Shown piece by piece: positions 1 to 12,284 of a DNA stretch of 64,000 nt. The DNA lies in contig JAIUCV010000002.1 in assembly GCA_026724425.1 (NCBI GenBank), forward strand, positions 2,051,001 through 2,115,000. The letters run 5' to 3'. This DNA comes from Erythrophleum ivorense. Taxonomy: Eukaryota > Streptophyta > Magnoliopsida > Fabales > Fabaceae. How positions within the stretch are numbered: position 1 is the stretch's first letter; the number at the start of each line of letters is the position of its first letter. The position numbers and the translations under genes were made by a program. The notes beneath the pieces were generated by a model, which was given only the letters and a program-made list of their open reading frames with translations, searched no databases and was not told where the DNA came from.

Positions 1-583
1 AACCTACTAAACTATAATTTCTCTAAAAATATATGAAAAGGGAGAAAAAAGAAAGTGTTAAATTTTATATTCTAACTTTACTACTAATTTTTTATTTATT
101 AAAATCAAATAAAAGATATTAAAATAATTTAATATTATATATATATTTTTATTTCTTTGGTGAAAGCAAATAGAGAAACAAAATTATTTGTTATATGAAT
201 TAAACGTATCACCTACCATACAATAACAAAAGAAAAACTTTATTAGTCATATATACTTCCCAAAACTTTTTTGTTTTCTCAATCTAAGAGTCGAGAGCAT
301 CCGAATTTCTCATAATCTTATAGGAACTTATAACCAAATAACTATTTTGTTCTATTATATGGTTTATTTAGAAATGGAAAAACTTCATATTTTATTTCAT
401 TTTTTCTTTATATTTAGGATCCATGAAATCGAATAAATTTATACCAATAAATATTAATTCATGTATGGTTATAAATTTGTCCTTATTCCTTCTCACTTGA
501 TAACAAATGAACGTAATTGCTGTGTTTGAGAAATCAAGAGACATAATGAATCATTATGTCTTGTATTTTTTTTTTTTTGGGTT

Positions 584-1010
584 TTCCTTTACACCAAATA
601 TGAGAGTCTTGATTATACAAAGGGAAAAATTTATATATAATTTTTTATATTTTTATTATAAAAATTTTAAATTAAAACATAACAAATATATGATTTTTAC
701 ATATAACTATATAATTATCAGATTAAATCATATATTTATCATATTTTGATTGGTTAATCATACACTTATTTTTCCTTTACATCAAGCATAGGATTCTTGA
801 TTATATATATATAAAGAAAATTATGTATAGTGTTTTATATTCTTATTGTTAAGTTTAATCAAGACATTATAACTGTGTAGTTTTTCAAATAAAACATGAT
901 AGACATATAATTGTTTATACATAATCATATGATTTTTTAATTAAATCATATATTTTTATAACTATACATTTATTATATTTTGATTGAAAAACCTAATCAT
1001 AAAAATATAA
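584..1010. repeat. diverged direct duplication of an AT-rich unit
   Basis: Two adjacent units share the order: ctttacat/accaa..., a run ending in cttgattata, a tatatt-rich middle, attaaatcatatatttat, then attatattttgattg (positions about 584-768 and 770-1010). Identity is partial, so the duplication is old. Similar closing motifs recur near 39360-39420. Confidence 0.45.
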
Positions 1011-2861
1011 GAAATTACACTTAAATTGAGTCCTAATATAAATGGAATAGGGTAGGCATTTTTACCTGCTAAGTAATAATGTATAGCATGTACAATTTAT
1101 ATATTGTTTGCAAAATCAGAATAATATTATTGGCCAAAAAAATATAATAAGATTAGAATAAAATGGAATCAAATCATTATCCTATCTTAAAGCTTATTTG
1201 AGTGATGAATAAAATGGTTATTTTGTGCCTTTTTTCTAGAAAATATTACTCCATAAAATAAAGAGATGAACGGAATACTCATTAAGTGTAGAAATCCTTA
1301 AAATTGAATCAAATCAATTAAATTGATTAAAATCAAACCAAATTGACAAAAAACAAAAAAAATCGGAACAAAAAGCTTAAAATCGATTTTGAAGATGTCA
1401 AAACCAATTATGCCAATATGGCTATTGGTTTTCAATTATTTGGTTAAATTTTAATTCAAATTCTTATATAAAATTATTTCTTTCATTAACACCAAAGATA
1501 ATGTTAGTATTGTTGAATTCTTTACTTAAAAGTTGGCAATGATTATTTAGTATAAAATTATAGCTTTGAACCTTATAAATATAAAGAAAATACATGTAGA
1601 TTTAGAAATTTTTAAGAATATAGACTTAAATGAAAATGTTTATTATAAACATAAACAAAACTGAATGAAACTTGAACAAAACTGAGTATACACACAATTA
1701 AATAGGGATTTTTTTAAAGAAAATTAACTTGTTAAGTTTAGTTTAATTTTAATTCAAAATTAAAGTATACTGGTAAATACTCTTAGTTGATTATGTATAT
1801 CAATATAAACCTATAAACGTCCCTAATTGAGTATGTGTACACTTGATAAGTAATAGTAATCAACTGTTAGATCATAAATACAAAATAGGAAAAAAAAAAC
1901 TCTCTTTATCTTTTTACCTAAAATGTGAACTCCCAATTAATTTTTAATCAACCTTTAAAAGAATCTGTGAAATCAAAATGTGATAATGAATCTTAATTTC
2001 AGGAAAAAAAATGATAAAGAAATGAAACTTTTGACTAGGATCAATGCTTGACAATTTCAAGCTAAAAAGGCAAAAGCACAAAGAGTAGGCAGAAAGACTG
2101 ACTAGCCAGCCTCCTCCTTACCGTGTACATCAATTAATAATGCTAGCATATCGTACTAACCTAGTACTAGATAGAAAAATGAAACAGAGACCATAACGTC
2201 CTACACGATTTAAAGCCGAATCTACGTATGTTTAGCAATTTTACGATTGTACGTACACCGGATTTCAAGTTTATCATAATAAATAATTATCAAATTTTTT
2301 AAAATTAATAAATAAATAAGTTTCGTAGCTCTGATCAAGGTTAGGCTAGATGTTGTAAGCCAAAAAAAATGTTTAGGCCTCAACACGGGCAAGGAAATAG
2401 GGCTGGGCTAGAAGCTCGCCTGGTTAGCTTAATGGATCAAGTCGGGCCTTTGTTTTCTTGGCCCGTCCTTTGTTTTTGAAAAGGTCGAGCTTGAAAGCTT
2501 CCCAAGGGGGAGGTTTTACTGGAGTTTTACTGGAACCTGAACCTGTAGTCAGATTTTTATTGGGCCAACTCCTTGTTAAGTGAGACTCAGAACCATGGAG
2601 GAGTTGGATTGGCCATGAGATTTAATATACAAAGTCTTGAGCAAGATCAATGTTAAAAGAAAGCAAATAATTGTTGAATATTTTATGGTTCATGCTAACG
2701 GGCAATAATGAAAATTATATTGATGTAATTGTATAAGAAATCAAAAATCTATGTTCGTATGTACACAGAGCTCATAAGGAGATACTGGGATTTGTTGCGA
2801 TATTCTTTTTATTTTTAATTTATAAAATATTTTTTTCATAAAAAACTATTAGAGTAGAAAA

Positions 2862-2900
2862 GCGCGCGCGCGCGCGCACACACATATATATATATGCACA
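2862..2900. repeat. compound microsatellite (GC)n(CA)n(TA)n
   Basis: An alternating GC run (2862-2877) passes directly into CA and then TA dinucleotides. Alternating purine-pyrimidine tracts of this kind are candidates for non-B DNA; that is an inference. Confidence 0.9.
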
Positions 2901-2946
2901 CCCAAATAGTTGTTTCTATATTGTTCTTTTAGTTGTTGATATTTTA

Positions 2947-3242
2947 CTCCTTCCGGTCTCATATATAAAAGATTTTTTTGAGATTTGATTTGGTCTTATA
3001 TATAAAAAACAAACTATCATGTTAATTACAATATTTCAATTATGCCCTTCATTAAATAAGTCATTCAAATTATGAGTAGTGGTGGTCATTAATTTCAAGA
3101 AGAAAGTGCACATATTAAATAGGGGTATTTTTGAAAAATAATTTTTATTTGAGACAAAATTAAAAAAATTAATTACTTTTAACTAACTTTTTTAATACTT
3201 GTGAATTAGTTATTTGTTTCTTATATATGAGATTAAATGGAG
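2947..3242. mobile_element. Stowaway-like MITE (complete)
   Basis: The left end CTCCTTCCGGTCTCATATAT and the right end (reverse complement CTCCATTTAATCTCATATAT) form imperfect terminal inverted repeats. TA flanks both sides (2945-2946 and 3243-3244), the target duplication expected for Tc1/mariner-derived Stowaway elements. The element is 296 bases, AT-rich and non-coding. Confidence 0.8.
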
Positions 3243-4450
3243 TAGCTTTAAAGAGTTTCACTTTTTAACCCAAAAAAAAAAATAGTTCTTTTGTGTTTGA
3301 TTAATATAAAGATTTTAAATTTACTATTAGGAAATATATATATATATATATACACACACTAAATTGTACAATTTTTTTTTGAATTTTAAGTCATGTACAA
3401 ATAATTCCTGTAACCTTTAAGACTTGATAATAAATTTTTTAAAACTTTAAATTTGTAAAAATAATAATTTTTTACTATTAGTTAATTTATTATTTTACTA
3501 AAGGAAGCATGAATTTCAATAATAATGAATCTTCTTAAATTTTATTTTATATATATAAATAACCCCTTATACTTTAAGTTATATATAAATAATCCTTTTA
3601 AATTTTAGATTTTGTGCAAATAATCATTAATGTGTCATACGTTTGTTAGCAAAATAATAAGTTAATTAACGGCAGAGGAATCACCTACATTAATTTAAAA
3701 GTTCAGGAGGTTTCCTATGCAATTTAACTACATATATATAAAGAGAGAGACACACATTATTATCAAAATTTGAAGAATGTCAAGAAATTATTTACATATG
3801 ATCTAAAATTTATGGGATTGCAACTGCAATTTAACTCTCTATATATAAAGTGAGACACACACACATGATATTTTTGGTTTCCTAAACTTAGTTTTCTAGT
3901 AAATTTAAAGCAATTTCTATACTAAAATCAAGCTAAAGCTTTTCTTTACGCGTTTCCCAACAGGAACATCAACATATTTTAGGGAGCTAGGGTGTAAGCA
4001 GCTCAAACCTATGCATTGAGCGAAGAGTATGAGCCAGTTGATTGTTGAACCAAACCCTTTGGGTTTGATTTATTTAGAAGACCTTTGACTTACAGCAAGA
4101 GCGCATTCTTATATATATATATATATATATAAGCAGCTGTTGGCACATTAATGAATGGTTATTTGTGTGTTGGCATCAATCATTAAAATAATCAAATAAG
4201 TAAATTCTTCCAATATCATCCATGGACAGAAATGTTCCGTTTGTTGCAGATTGTAATATTAGTTTAGTTTATGCACTTTCTATTACAGTTCTCTTGATCT
4301 AATTGTAGAGTTATTTGTAATGTATTATAACAATTTTCGATAATTAAGAAAGAAAATCTGCTTTCAGCTAGCCTCTTCTTTGAAAATGTTCCTTATTGAG
4401 CCTATTTCCTCACAACTCACAAGGTACTCTTAGTGAAAAATAATAAATTA

Positions 4451-4510
4451 CTCCCTCAAGTCCTATTTATTAAAAACAAAAAAATTATTTTACTTATAAA
4501 ATTACTAGTG
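4451..4510. mobile_element. Stowaway-like MITE end, truncated
   Basis: The sequence CTCCCTCAAGTCCTATTTAT follows a TA and resembles the left end of the complete MITE at 6839. I found no matching right end nearby, so this looks like a truncated copy. The right boundary is approximate. Confidence 0.45.
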
Positions 4511-5283
4511 TTCAGGATAAAATAAAAATAACATAAAGTACCTTTTTTTTGTTCCAATAAAATTATACTCGATTGGTTAGGAAACTAACCATTCTGCAGA
4601 ATATCATTGGAAGAAAAAAATATTGGTCTCGAAAGAATCTTCATCACCACAATGCACATTTAATGATCGCGTTGAAGGCCTCATGTTTTTTCCCCTTCCA
4701 ACGTGGTGAGATGTCTGTTTCTGACCATTATTTTATTGTCTTCCTAAATTTGTAATTTCGGAGAAACCAAATGACAAGTTTCTCAGCCTCGTCTTCCATG
4801 GTCTCACATTCACTCTCAAGTTTCAACTTCCGAGGATTAATCGCATGCAAATGGATATCATGAGTATTAACATGAGTATATATGTATGATCGCTGGTTAG
4901 GGTTTAGCTTAGTATCTGTAAAATTTATGCTTATCAGAAAATAAGACTGTGAAAATAAAAATGCATGCATAGGAGAGCGTCATACGATGAAAGGAAAGCT
5001 ACCTAGCTGATTTATTTTGAAATAGAAAGGGGAAGCTTTGAATCACGTGAGGCAATTAATGCCAGGAAAGCTTAGGGTTCCCACTTCCCACTACAATACA
5101 ACTCATGCAAGTTTCAATATTAATCTCCGTCGAAATTGGCTTTATTTATAATGATCCCTACATCTTAATTGCATGTCAGGAATCTCACTAATGTCTTCGC
5201 GAGTTTGCCTGTGTTATAATGATCTCATTAATCTCATACAACTTAAATGTGTTACAATGATCTAATTTATAATAAAGAATAAA

Positions 5284-5600
5284 TTATAATTACGCACACT
5301 TACTTTAAACAAAATATTATAATATTTATTGCCTATATAATATAAAAATTATTAAATATGTATTTGATTAATATATAAATCAGTTTTTTAAAAATTTAAA
5401 ATAAATCAAAATTTAAGTATATCATAAAATAATATTAAAATAAAAGATTACAAAATATAATTCTTAATAAATTATGGTTTTAACAAAAGAAATCAATATT
5501 ATCAATAAAAAAATTTTGGTTATCTTTTATTTTCAAAAGGAATTTGTGTATTTTTTAATAATAAAAAAGGAGTTGTATATATATAGGCATTTCTCACCGA
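5284..5600. repeat. dispersed AT-rich repeat, copy 1
   Basis: Several blocks in order (a tatttattgcctatataatata-like start, ttaaaataaatcaaatttaa-like middle, aataaaatatcaatattat-like block and a gg(a/c)g(a)aatttgtgtatttt-like end) recur in the same orientation at about 33946-34220. Divergence is high and boundaries are approximate. It is non-coding. Confidence 0.4.
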
Positions 5601-6838
5601 AGAAAAGCCCAATTTGGCATAGCGTATTATATATATCTAAGCTTCTCTTCTGTAGCTGGGGTTAGGTCATAAACATATGAAACTTTTTTATCTTATCGTT
5701 AACTAGCCAAGTCCTCGTACATTGCACCGGGTGTCAAAAAAGATTTGTTTTCTTAAGTCCGAAATATATATATATATATATATATCCTTTGGCTTTTACA
5801 ATTTGTTATCTGATTTGTATTAACAAATACATGATTATGCAATATATCAGCCTATAAGATAACATATATATATATATATATATCAAGTTCTAGGTGGAGA
5901 ATCTTCCTTGTGAAGTGATGAGTAGCTTGATCTTACGGGTCATATTTGTTAATGTGTTGAATCAAGTCTTTATTATTAGATTAAAAGTCATTCTTTTTAT
6001 GTAATTGTATTTAGTCATTCTCACTGTGATTTAACTCCATTTTTAGACTCTCACCATAGAATAATAGCTATTACAACTTGGCCAACAAAATGAATTGTGG
6101 CTGTATAGAAAAGGAAGTTTAGTTTAATCTGAAGAAATACGGTGACGATAGTGGTAGATGAGAAATGTAAAGTTTAGTGAAATCATTATGTGTTTCATAC
6201 TTGATTGGAAACTAAATATATACAATGAAAATGTCGTGGCTAAATTTGCATTCCATCATATGAAATTTTTTATATCTAATCAACAATATTCAGCGTAAGG
6301 AAGGTTTTCCGCGCAGGGTGCGCAGGTTGTATCATGATAATAGAGGCTGTCTAGACAAACCTTCATTCAAGTGCGCAATTAATTATATATACAATCATAA
6401 CATCTGAATCTGAATTTGATAAGAGTTTATAACCATATAACGCTCACGAGACTCCTATATCATATAATGAGTTGCTCATAATTCTTTTTTTTTTTGTTGG
6501 TTAGAATTTTCTTGATGCGAAGGATTAAATATTAGCTTATTCAAAGTTGCCACACACAGCCTTAAATGAAGAGGTCACATTCGTTTTTATGAATACTATA
6601 TATAACTAATCAACATGCATGCGCTGGGTATTTGATATTGGACTACGTGGTTTCCTATATTATTAGGAAGTATTGTTTCTTCCCAATGCAAGATTCTGGA
6701 AAAGAAACATCCAAAGCTCATAAAAGAAGCTTAACCAACTAATTAGGCTTTCTTGAGCTTCCACTATGGTTTCCTACCTTGGTATCATCATATCACACAT
6801 AATTAATATTTGCATTGATTGAATTACTTATTTATATA

Positions 6839-7133
6839 CTCTCTCCGGTCTTATTTATTAGAAACAAAAAATTATTTTATTGGTATTAAAAATAATAATT
6901 AATATTAGTTTAACTCATTAATTAGGTTTAAATTTAATAATTTTTTTTTTTATTTTACCCATTTTTATTTTGCATAAAAAAATATTATGTAATATTAAAT
7001 GTATTAGATGTAATAATAAATAAAAGATAAAAAATTTTATTATTTAATAAAATAAAAAAATATACTATATTTCTTATATTTTAAAATCAAAAAAATCTTT
7101 TTAAATCTTTTTATAAATAGAATCAAGAGGGAG
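6839..7133. mobile_element. Stowaway-like MITE (complete)
   Basis: The left end CTCTCTCCGGTCTTATTTAT pairs with a right end whose reverse complement begins CTCCCTCTTGATTCTATTTAT-like. TA flanks both sides (6837-6838 and 7134-7135). At 295 bases it is almost the same length as the copy at 2947, and its ends are close to the fragment at 4451. Confidence 0.8.
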
Positions 7134-7290
7134 TATCATGCATAATGCATAGCACAACTTATGGCAAAGTTATGAAGGGTTTGGTTCCTATTAATTAATT
7201 AATAATATTGCCCCTAGTTTTAGAGCATCCCGAACCCGAACAATGAGTTGAACTCATCAATGAATCGAGTCAAACGATACGTTAGATAAC

Positions 7291-7312
7291 AGAGAGAGAG
7301 AGAGAGAGAGAG
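7291..7312. repeat. (GA)n microsatellite
   Basis: Eleven or so uninterrupted AG units. Confidence 0.9.
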
Positions 7313-7345
7313 TCTGGTGTTAATATTAATGACAATGCGTGTGTG

Positions 7346-7385
7346 CATTCACGTGAATGTTTGTGTGTCTAACAAACATTCACGT
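7346..7385. other. perfect hairpin containing a CACGTG palindrome
   Basis: Positions 7351-7364 (acgtgaatgtttgt) are perfectly complementary to 7372-7385, with a 7-base loop (gtgtcta). The left part is itself a 14-base palindrome (cattcac gtgaatg, 7346-7359) centred on the G-box core CACGTG. No adjacent gene was recognised, so a regulatory role is unproven. Confidence 0.6.
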
Positions 7386-7942
7386 TGAGCCTGAGCCTCC
7401 TCTCTTAATAGCGACTTGGTGGTTAGAACCCTACTTGAACTTAATTACTCACAGAAGAACGGTACAAGTTAAGCTATCGGTCTTGTACACGGAAAGAGTC
7501 AAACATCGTGGAAGCCATTTCAAGTCTGAATGATGTGTACTGCCAAAACCTATTTATTGATCCATCGCATTTCACAAACCCTTCGGCGGCGTCAACCATT
7601 ACCATTGTTTTTATTTCCTTCTTTCTCTCCATATGGGCCCCCGGCCCCAATATCAGCTGTTATACTGATAACTTTGTTTTCCCCTTCTAGTTATTTGTGC
7701 TTCAGCATTAATTTCCTCTATCACTATCAACAGCCACTTTAAGTTCTGGCGTTTATTATTGAGATTGAAACTTTAAATTGTGTAACCCCACGATAATCTA
7801 ATTAACTCTTTAATAGGCCCATTAATTAATGTTTATCACTCTTGATTTAAGGTGATAATCTGGAAGTGATTTTTAGTTCAATTTCTTATTTAGTGTGTAC
7901 CAATAAAAACATGGTTCAAAAGATTCACTAAAAATTAAACAC

Positions 7943-8365
7943 AGATCCTATTTTGATCCTTTGTAAATGAATTATTTTTTAATTTGATACCTCACAAATT
8001 TGTCTCTTATAAAATTAATTTTTTTAATTTAATCTATCACATATAAGTATTTTTTAGTTTGACTTCTTACAAATAAAATTATTATCAATAGCATCCTTCT
8101 ATTAATTAATTTACTATTAATGAAATTAACAGTTAATCTATATTTTATATAATGATAACTAAAATGATAATCTATATAAACAAAAGTTATATGTCTTTTA
8201 TTTATTAATTTTATTTAGTGTAGATTTACAGAGGATATTAATAATAATAATAATTTTATTTGTGGGGGAATAAATTAAGAAATATCTTTTTGTCATGAAA
8301 AACTAAATTTAAAAAATAATTTTATGAGCAATGTTCAATTTGTGAGAAACTCAAATAGGATTTTA
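7943..8365. mobile_element. long imperfect fold-back element
   Basis: The left end (gatcctattttgatcc, from 7944) matches the reverse complement of the right end (caaataggattttaatcc, near 8352-8369). Inner blocks also pair; for example acaaataaaattattat near 8066-8083 pairs with its complement near 8246-8265. Arms are roughly 150-170 bases with mismatches. There is no coding sequence. It looks like a non-autonomous MITE, possibly Mutator-like; I could not define a clear target duplication. Confidence 0.5.
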
Positions 8366-10066
8366 ATCCTATATTAAAATATTTTGTAAGCTTATAAATG
8401 CACTTTTAATCTTTTTAATTTTTTTAAAACTTCCAATTTGATCCACTTGAGGAAAAACAGATAATTTTATCTACTTATTTTTTGAATGATTCAATTGTAT
8501 CCCTGCCACATATATAATTCATATAAAAAATTTAAAACAGTTTAAAATTATTAAGGATTGATTTTTACTGATGTATATGCCATGTAAGAAATTGAAATGT
8601 TTTACTGTTAAGTATATATAAAGATTTTCTTATAATAATTCATTAGTTAAATTATAAATTAATCAATTGAAATAAAAATCGCTCCTTGTATATCTTAACC
8701 ATAAAAACTAAAAATAAAGAAAAGAGACTTTGCAGGCCCCCCTCTTATCCTCTCTCGCCCCATTTTCCTGCTTCTGGTTAGTATATTATACGGCAAAAGA
8801 TAGCTGCACGCCTGGGTGAGAGCGTTCTTGAGTTGTAAATTACTCCCTGTTGAGAGAAATGAAAGTAGGGCTTCTTCTTCTAACATTTTTAACATCTAAC
8901 CATGAAAAAACAGAAAACAAGAGTCTACATTTCACCCAATGAAAATCAACGTCAAATATATATATCTTCAGGTCAACATCAGAGCAAGCAAATGGGGACA
9001 ACTTGGAGTCCGGACATTGTATGATACAAACAACAGTTAAATTAGTAGCTAGGAAGACGTCAAATTTAAAAGAAGAGAAGAGAAGAGAAACTCACTTACG
9101 TATTTAATATATATATATATATATATATATACTTGTTTAAGGTTCTAATCCGATGGTGATTTTTTATTGACAATTTACGCCTCAATCTCTCATCATTGGT
9201 CTTACAACCATGTGACCACTTCAACCCTCTTGAACCCCGCTTGATTTCAAAGAAGCCCCAAGTGGACCTGGACGTGATATCGTGATACAGAACTTGTGAT
9301 GTGACTCTTTAAGAAAACCAATGACCAGTTAAGCCGTTACTATTGAGAACGTGCTACCAAGTGCCCACTGATTTAATCTACAAAAGCTAGGCCTTGTGTG
9401 ACACACAATGACGCAACGAAAACACAAAAGAAATTGACAAAAATTTGAGGGATCAAATTCAAAGAATTTTATTTATGAGATTTCTTGTTAAAATTGAATT
9501 AAAAATAGTTTTTTTGTTCATTCTAATTAAATTTTAAAAAATAGTTATAAAAAAAAAAGAAAAGAAATTACTAAAATAGTTTTAAAACACACAAAAATAA
9601 AGATTTTAAGCTTGAAAATAATTCTAATCGGGCTTGGGATGATGCAAGCATTGAAAGAGCTTTACGTAATATATAATAAAACCCAAAATTTTCCCAAATT
9701 GAGAATTATGATTATTTAATGTCAGGGTGCCTATTAACTTGTTTTTTTTTTTTTTAATTTTTAGGCCTCGATGTGGTCCATAAACCCTTCAATTGAACCG
9801 TGCAAGTCATATGGGCAAGTAAAATTCTGAAGAAATTATAAATAAGAATTTAAAATTAAAAAAAATTATTCTAAAATTAAAATAATTATTTTTAACTCTA
9901 GATCCCTATCTGTAATTTTTCTTTAAATTTTTTAATAAATTAAGTAATGTGAACCAAAAATTAAGAAAAAACAAAAATAAAAAAAACCAAGGCATTAGTT
10001 TACTTAATCACGTATCGATAAAAATATCTCTAGCAGTTGAGGGTAACCCCACACGCCGTAGGCCAT

Positions 10067-10074
10067 TATAAATA
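10067..10074 (+). promoter_or_regulatory. TATA box of the LBD gene
   Basis: TATAAATA lies 94 bases before the predicted ATG at 10168. Transcription would then start near 10095-10105. That falls after the in-frame ATG at 10081 and supports the shorter start. Confidence 0.5.
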
Positions 10075-10167
10075 CGCATAATGCTAAAATCATCTTGTCC
10101 AACTCCGTTGCTTTGTGTTCCATTAACTTGCTCTGTTTTTTTCCTCTGTTTTCAAAAGCAAAACCCA

Positions 10168-10936
10168 ATGGGTGGGAATTCTCCCTGCGCTTCATGCAAA
10201 TTGCTCAGACGCCGATGCGCCAGAGACTGCATATTTGCTCCTTATTTCCCTTCTGATGATCCCCAAAAGTTCGCCATCGTTCACAAGGTTTTTGGCGCTA
10301 GCAACGTTAGCAAAATGTTACAGGTACCTCATACTCTTTACTCTTTCCCTGCTCTGTTTTGTTCGCTTGGAAAAAAACAACCTTTAGTTGTTCTTTTAAG
10401 GGTCGTTTTGTTTCTTAATCTTAGAATCACATACTAATATAGATAGGGGACAAGACACGATGAAATATGTAGTTTTAATGGCTAGGTTCACCTCCCACGA
10501 GTATTACACAAGATGTAACTTTATTTTTGAAGTATCGGTGCTTCGTAGTTCTTAATTCATTTTGTTTCGTACAATAATTCAGGAACTTCCGGTACACCAA
10601 AGAGCAGATGCAGTGAGCAGTCTAGTGTATGAAGCTAATGCGAGAGTAAGAGACCCAGTTTATGGTTGTGTTGGGGCCATATCGTACCTGCAAAACCAGG
10701 TTTCGGAGCTTCAAATGCAGCTTGCAGTAGCTCAAGCAGAGATACTCTGCATTCAGATGCGGGATGAGCCGGTGATGCTGCCAAACCCAGAAATCGATGA
10801 CCCACATCATCAGAAACCTTACTTCCTCCAAAATGACATTCCTCAGCATCTCAATTTCACTTCTTCTGGCAATGTAATTCATCATGATCACTCTCTCAAG
10901 AGAGAGAGCATCTTTGGACATGACATGGTTTCTTGA
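10168..10936 (+). CDS. LBD12: LOB-domain transcription factor, LBD12-like (class I)
   Basis: Two exons, 10168-10323 and 10583-10936, encode 169 aa. The LOB domain is complete. The zinc-finger-like C block is C7-X2-C10-X6-C17-X3-C21. It is followed by the GAS block, reading FGASNVSKMLQ then ELPVHQRADA across the splice, and by a leucine-zipper-like coiled coil (about residues 86-106, LQNQV..LQMQL..AQAEIL). The C-terminal ~60 residues are polar and poorly conserved, as usual. The phase-0 intron after Gln52 is the typical LBD intron position. Class I LBD proteins are plant-specific nuclear DNA-binding factors that act at organ boundaries and in lateral organ development; the sequence is closest, from memory, to Arabidopsis LBD12/ASL5. 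The MGG start is the family start; an upstream in-frame ATG at 10081 would add an unlikely hydrophobic leader. Confidence 0.93.
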
Positions 10937-12204
10937 ATAAAATTTTCTCCCATCCTTTGGGTTTCGCAGCCATTTTTGCTTCATCTTTCTGACAAATTCT
11001 TTTCCATTACATCCCACGAAGTATGAAAAGCTCTCTGCGCTTGTTTATTTTAGAGCTTAGGAGGGAGTAATAGGGTCAACTCTAGCATGTGATTAGGTGT
11101 TATTGAAGTAATTTAGAGTGTTCTGAGTCTGAAACCTGCTACACTAAAAATTAAGGTGCTTGTAAATTAATGCACTGAGGCAAGGGTCGGTGGGCGTTTT
11201 TTTTTTTTAAGAAAAAAAGAAAGGCCAAACATTCTGATAATTATAAAAAATGATCAACTCATTATCTAGAAAAGCAAATTCAGAGGTAGTCTAGCAAATT
11301 CCAAAACATATTATTTTCCCATTTAGAAATTTTGCGCTCAACTTCAACGTCATAGGCAAACGGTTGCCTAAGCAGAGAATTTTGACCTCTACTATCATTT
11401 TCATTTTTATTTTTTTCAATGGTACTCTAGAGGGACGTTTACGGTATTATGGTTGTTGGATATATCACAGTCAATCAATCTAAATGCCAAGTCTAATGAT
11501 CAATTAGTACTGGAATGACAGAAGATGGAGTACGACAAAGGGCTCCTTAGATTATTTATTTGTAGCCGTTCGACTTGATTAACAGTAGTGACATTTTCAA
11601 TCATGCATCATCATTGACTTTTAATTAACCTTACTGATACACCTCGCCAAAACTTGTAGAAAAGAGTTAGCTGATTATATGCAACATAATTAGAAGATAT
11701 TCACCAACAAAGAATCATCTATAAAAAATGTATAAATGTTTTGTCTACGAGGAAGTTTTCTTTAAATTAATTAATAAAAATGAGAGAAAGAAAGGAAGAA
11801 TATTATATGCATGGGAAGCATGAGTTCCTAATTAGGCGATTTGTAAAATAAAATTAATTTGTAGTGTTTGTTTTTTCTTTTAACTCTAACTTCAAGTTCT
11901 TGTGAATAAATATAATCCTCCACCAAAGAATGAACATGAAATATTGTTCTGTAACCGTGTTCTTATCGGATGGAAAATAGTCGCGTTTGGCTCTTCCTAT
12001 GATGCTGTGTTTTAAACTTTTGTTTGCATTCTTCACAAAGTTTCCCTGTGTCTCTTCTACCCATGTTACTTTCAGCCATATTCTATGCTTTTCCGATAGT
12101 TCTCACATATTCATCCTTCTTTTTTTTCAATCTCTTCCACCTTCCTGTCTCAGCTGTCAATTACCTTACACTCTTCTTAACTTAATAGATACCTTTAAAA
12201 ACCA

Positions 12205-12284
<80 letters not shown>

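Larger units (their letters stand above)
1..2946. other. AT-rich spacer, no gene seen
   Basis: I see no coding exon here; the only longer open frame (507-749) is low-complexity AT-rich sequence. Two diverged direct copies of a roughly 200-base AT-rich unit lie at about 584-768 and 770-1010. A related stretch occurs near 39290-39420, so this is probably an old dispersed repeat. A compound microsatellite lies at 2862-2900. Confidence 0.6.
3243..6838. other. AT-rich spacer with repeats, no gene seen
   Basis: No coding exon is supported; open frames at 4573-4755, 4728-4970 and 5474-5665 have no recognisable protein content. A short direct repeat (gcaatttaact, a tatatataaag tract, then gagacacac) occurs near 3719 and again near 3832. 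A partial Stowaway end sits at 4451. A dispersed AT-rich repeat lies at about 5284-5600. Confidence 0.55.
7134..10066. other. spacer upstream of the LBD gene
   Basis: No coding exon is supported. The stretch holds a GA microsatellite (7291-7312), a perfect hairpin with a CACGTG core (7346-7385), a long fold-back element (7943-8365) and an AT repeat near 9106-9131. The last few hundred bases are the presumed promoter of the LOB-domain gene. Confidence 0.55.

Noticed and set aside
7508..7742. Two overlapping plus-strand frames (60 and 70 codons) after the G-box hairpin.
   Set aside because: No domain or family is recognisable, the frames overlap each other, and no splice-linked exon was found.
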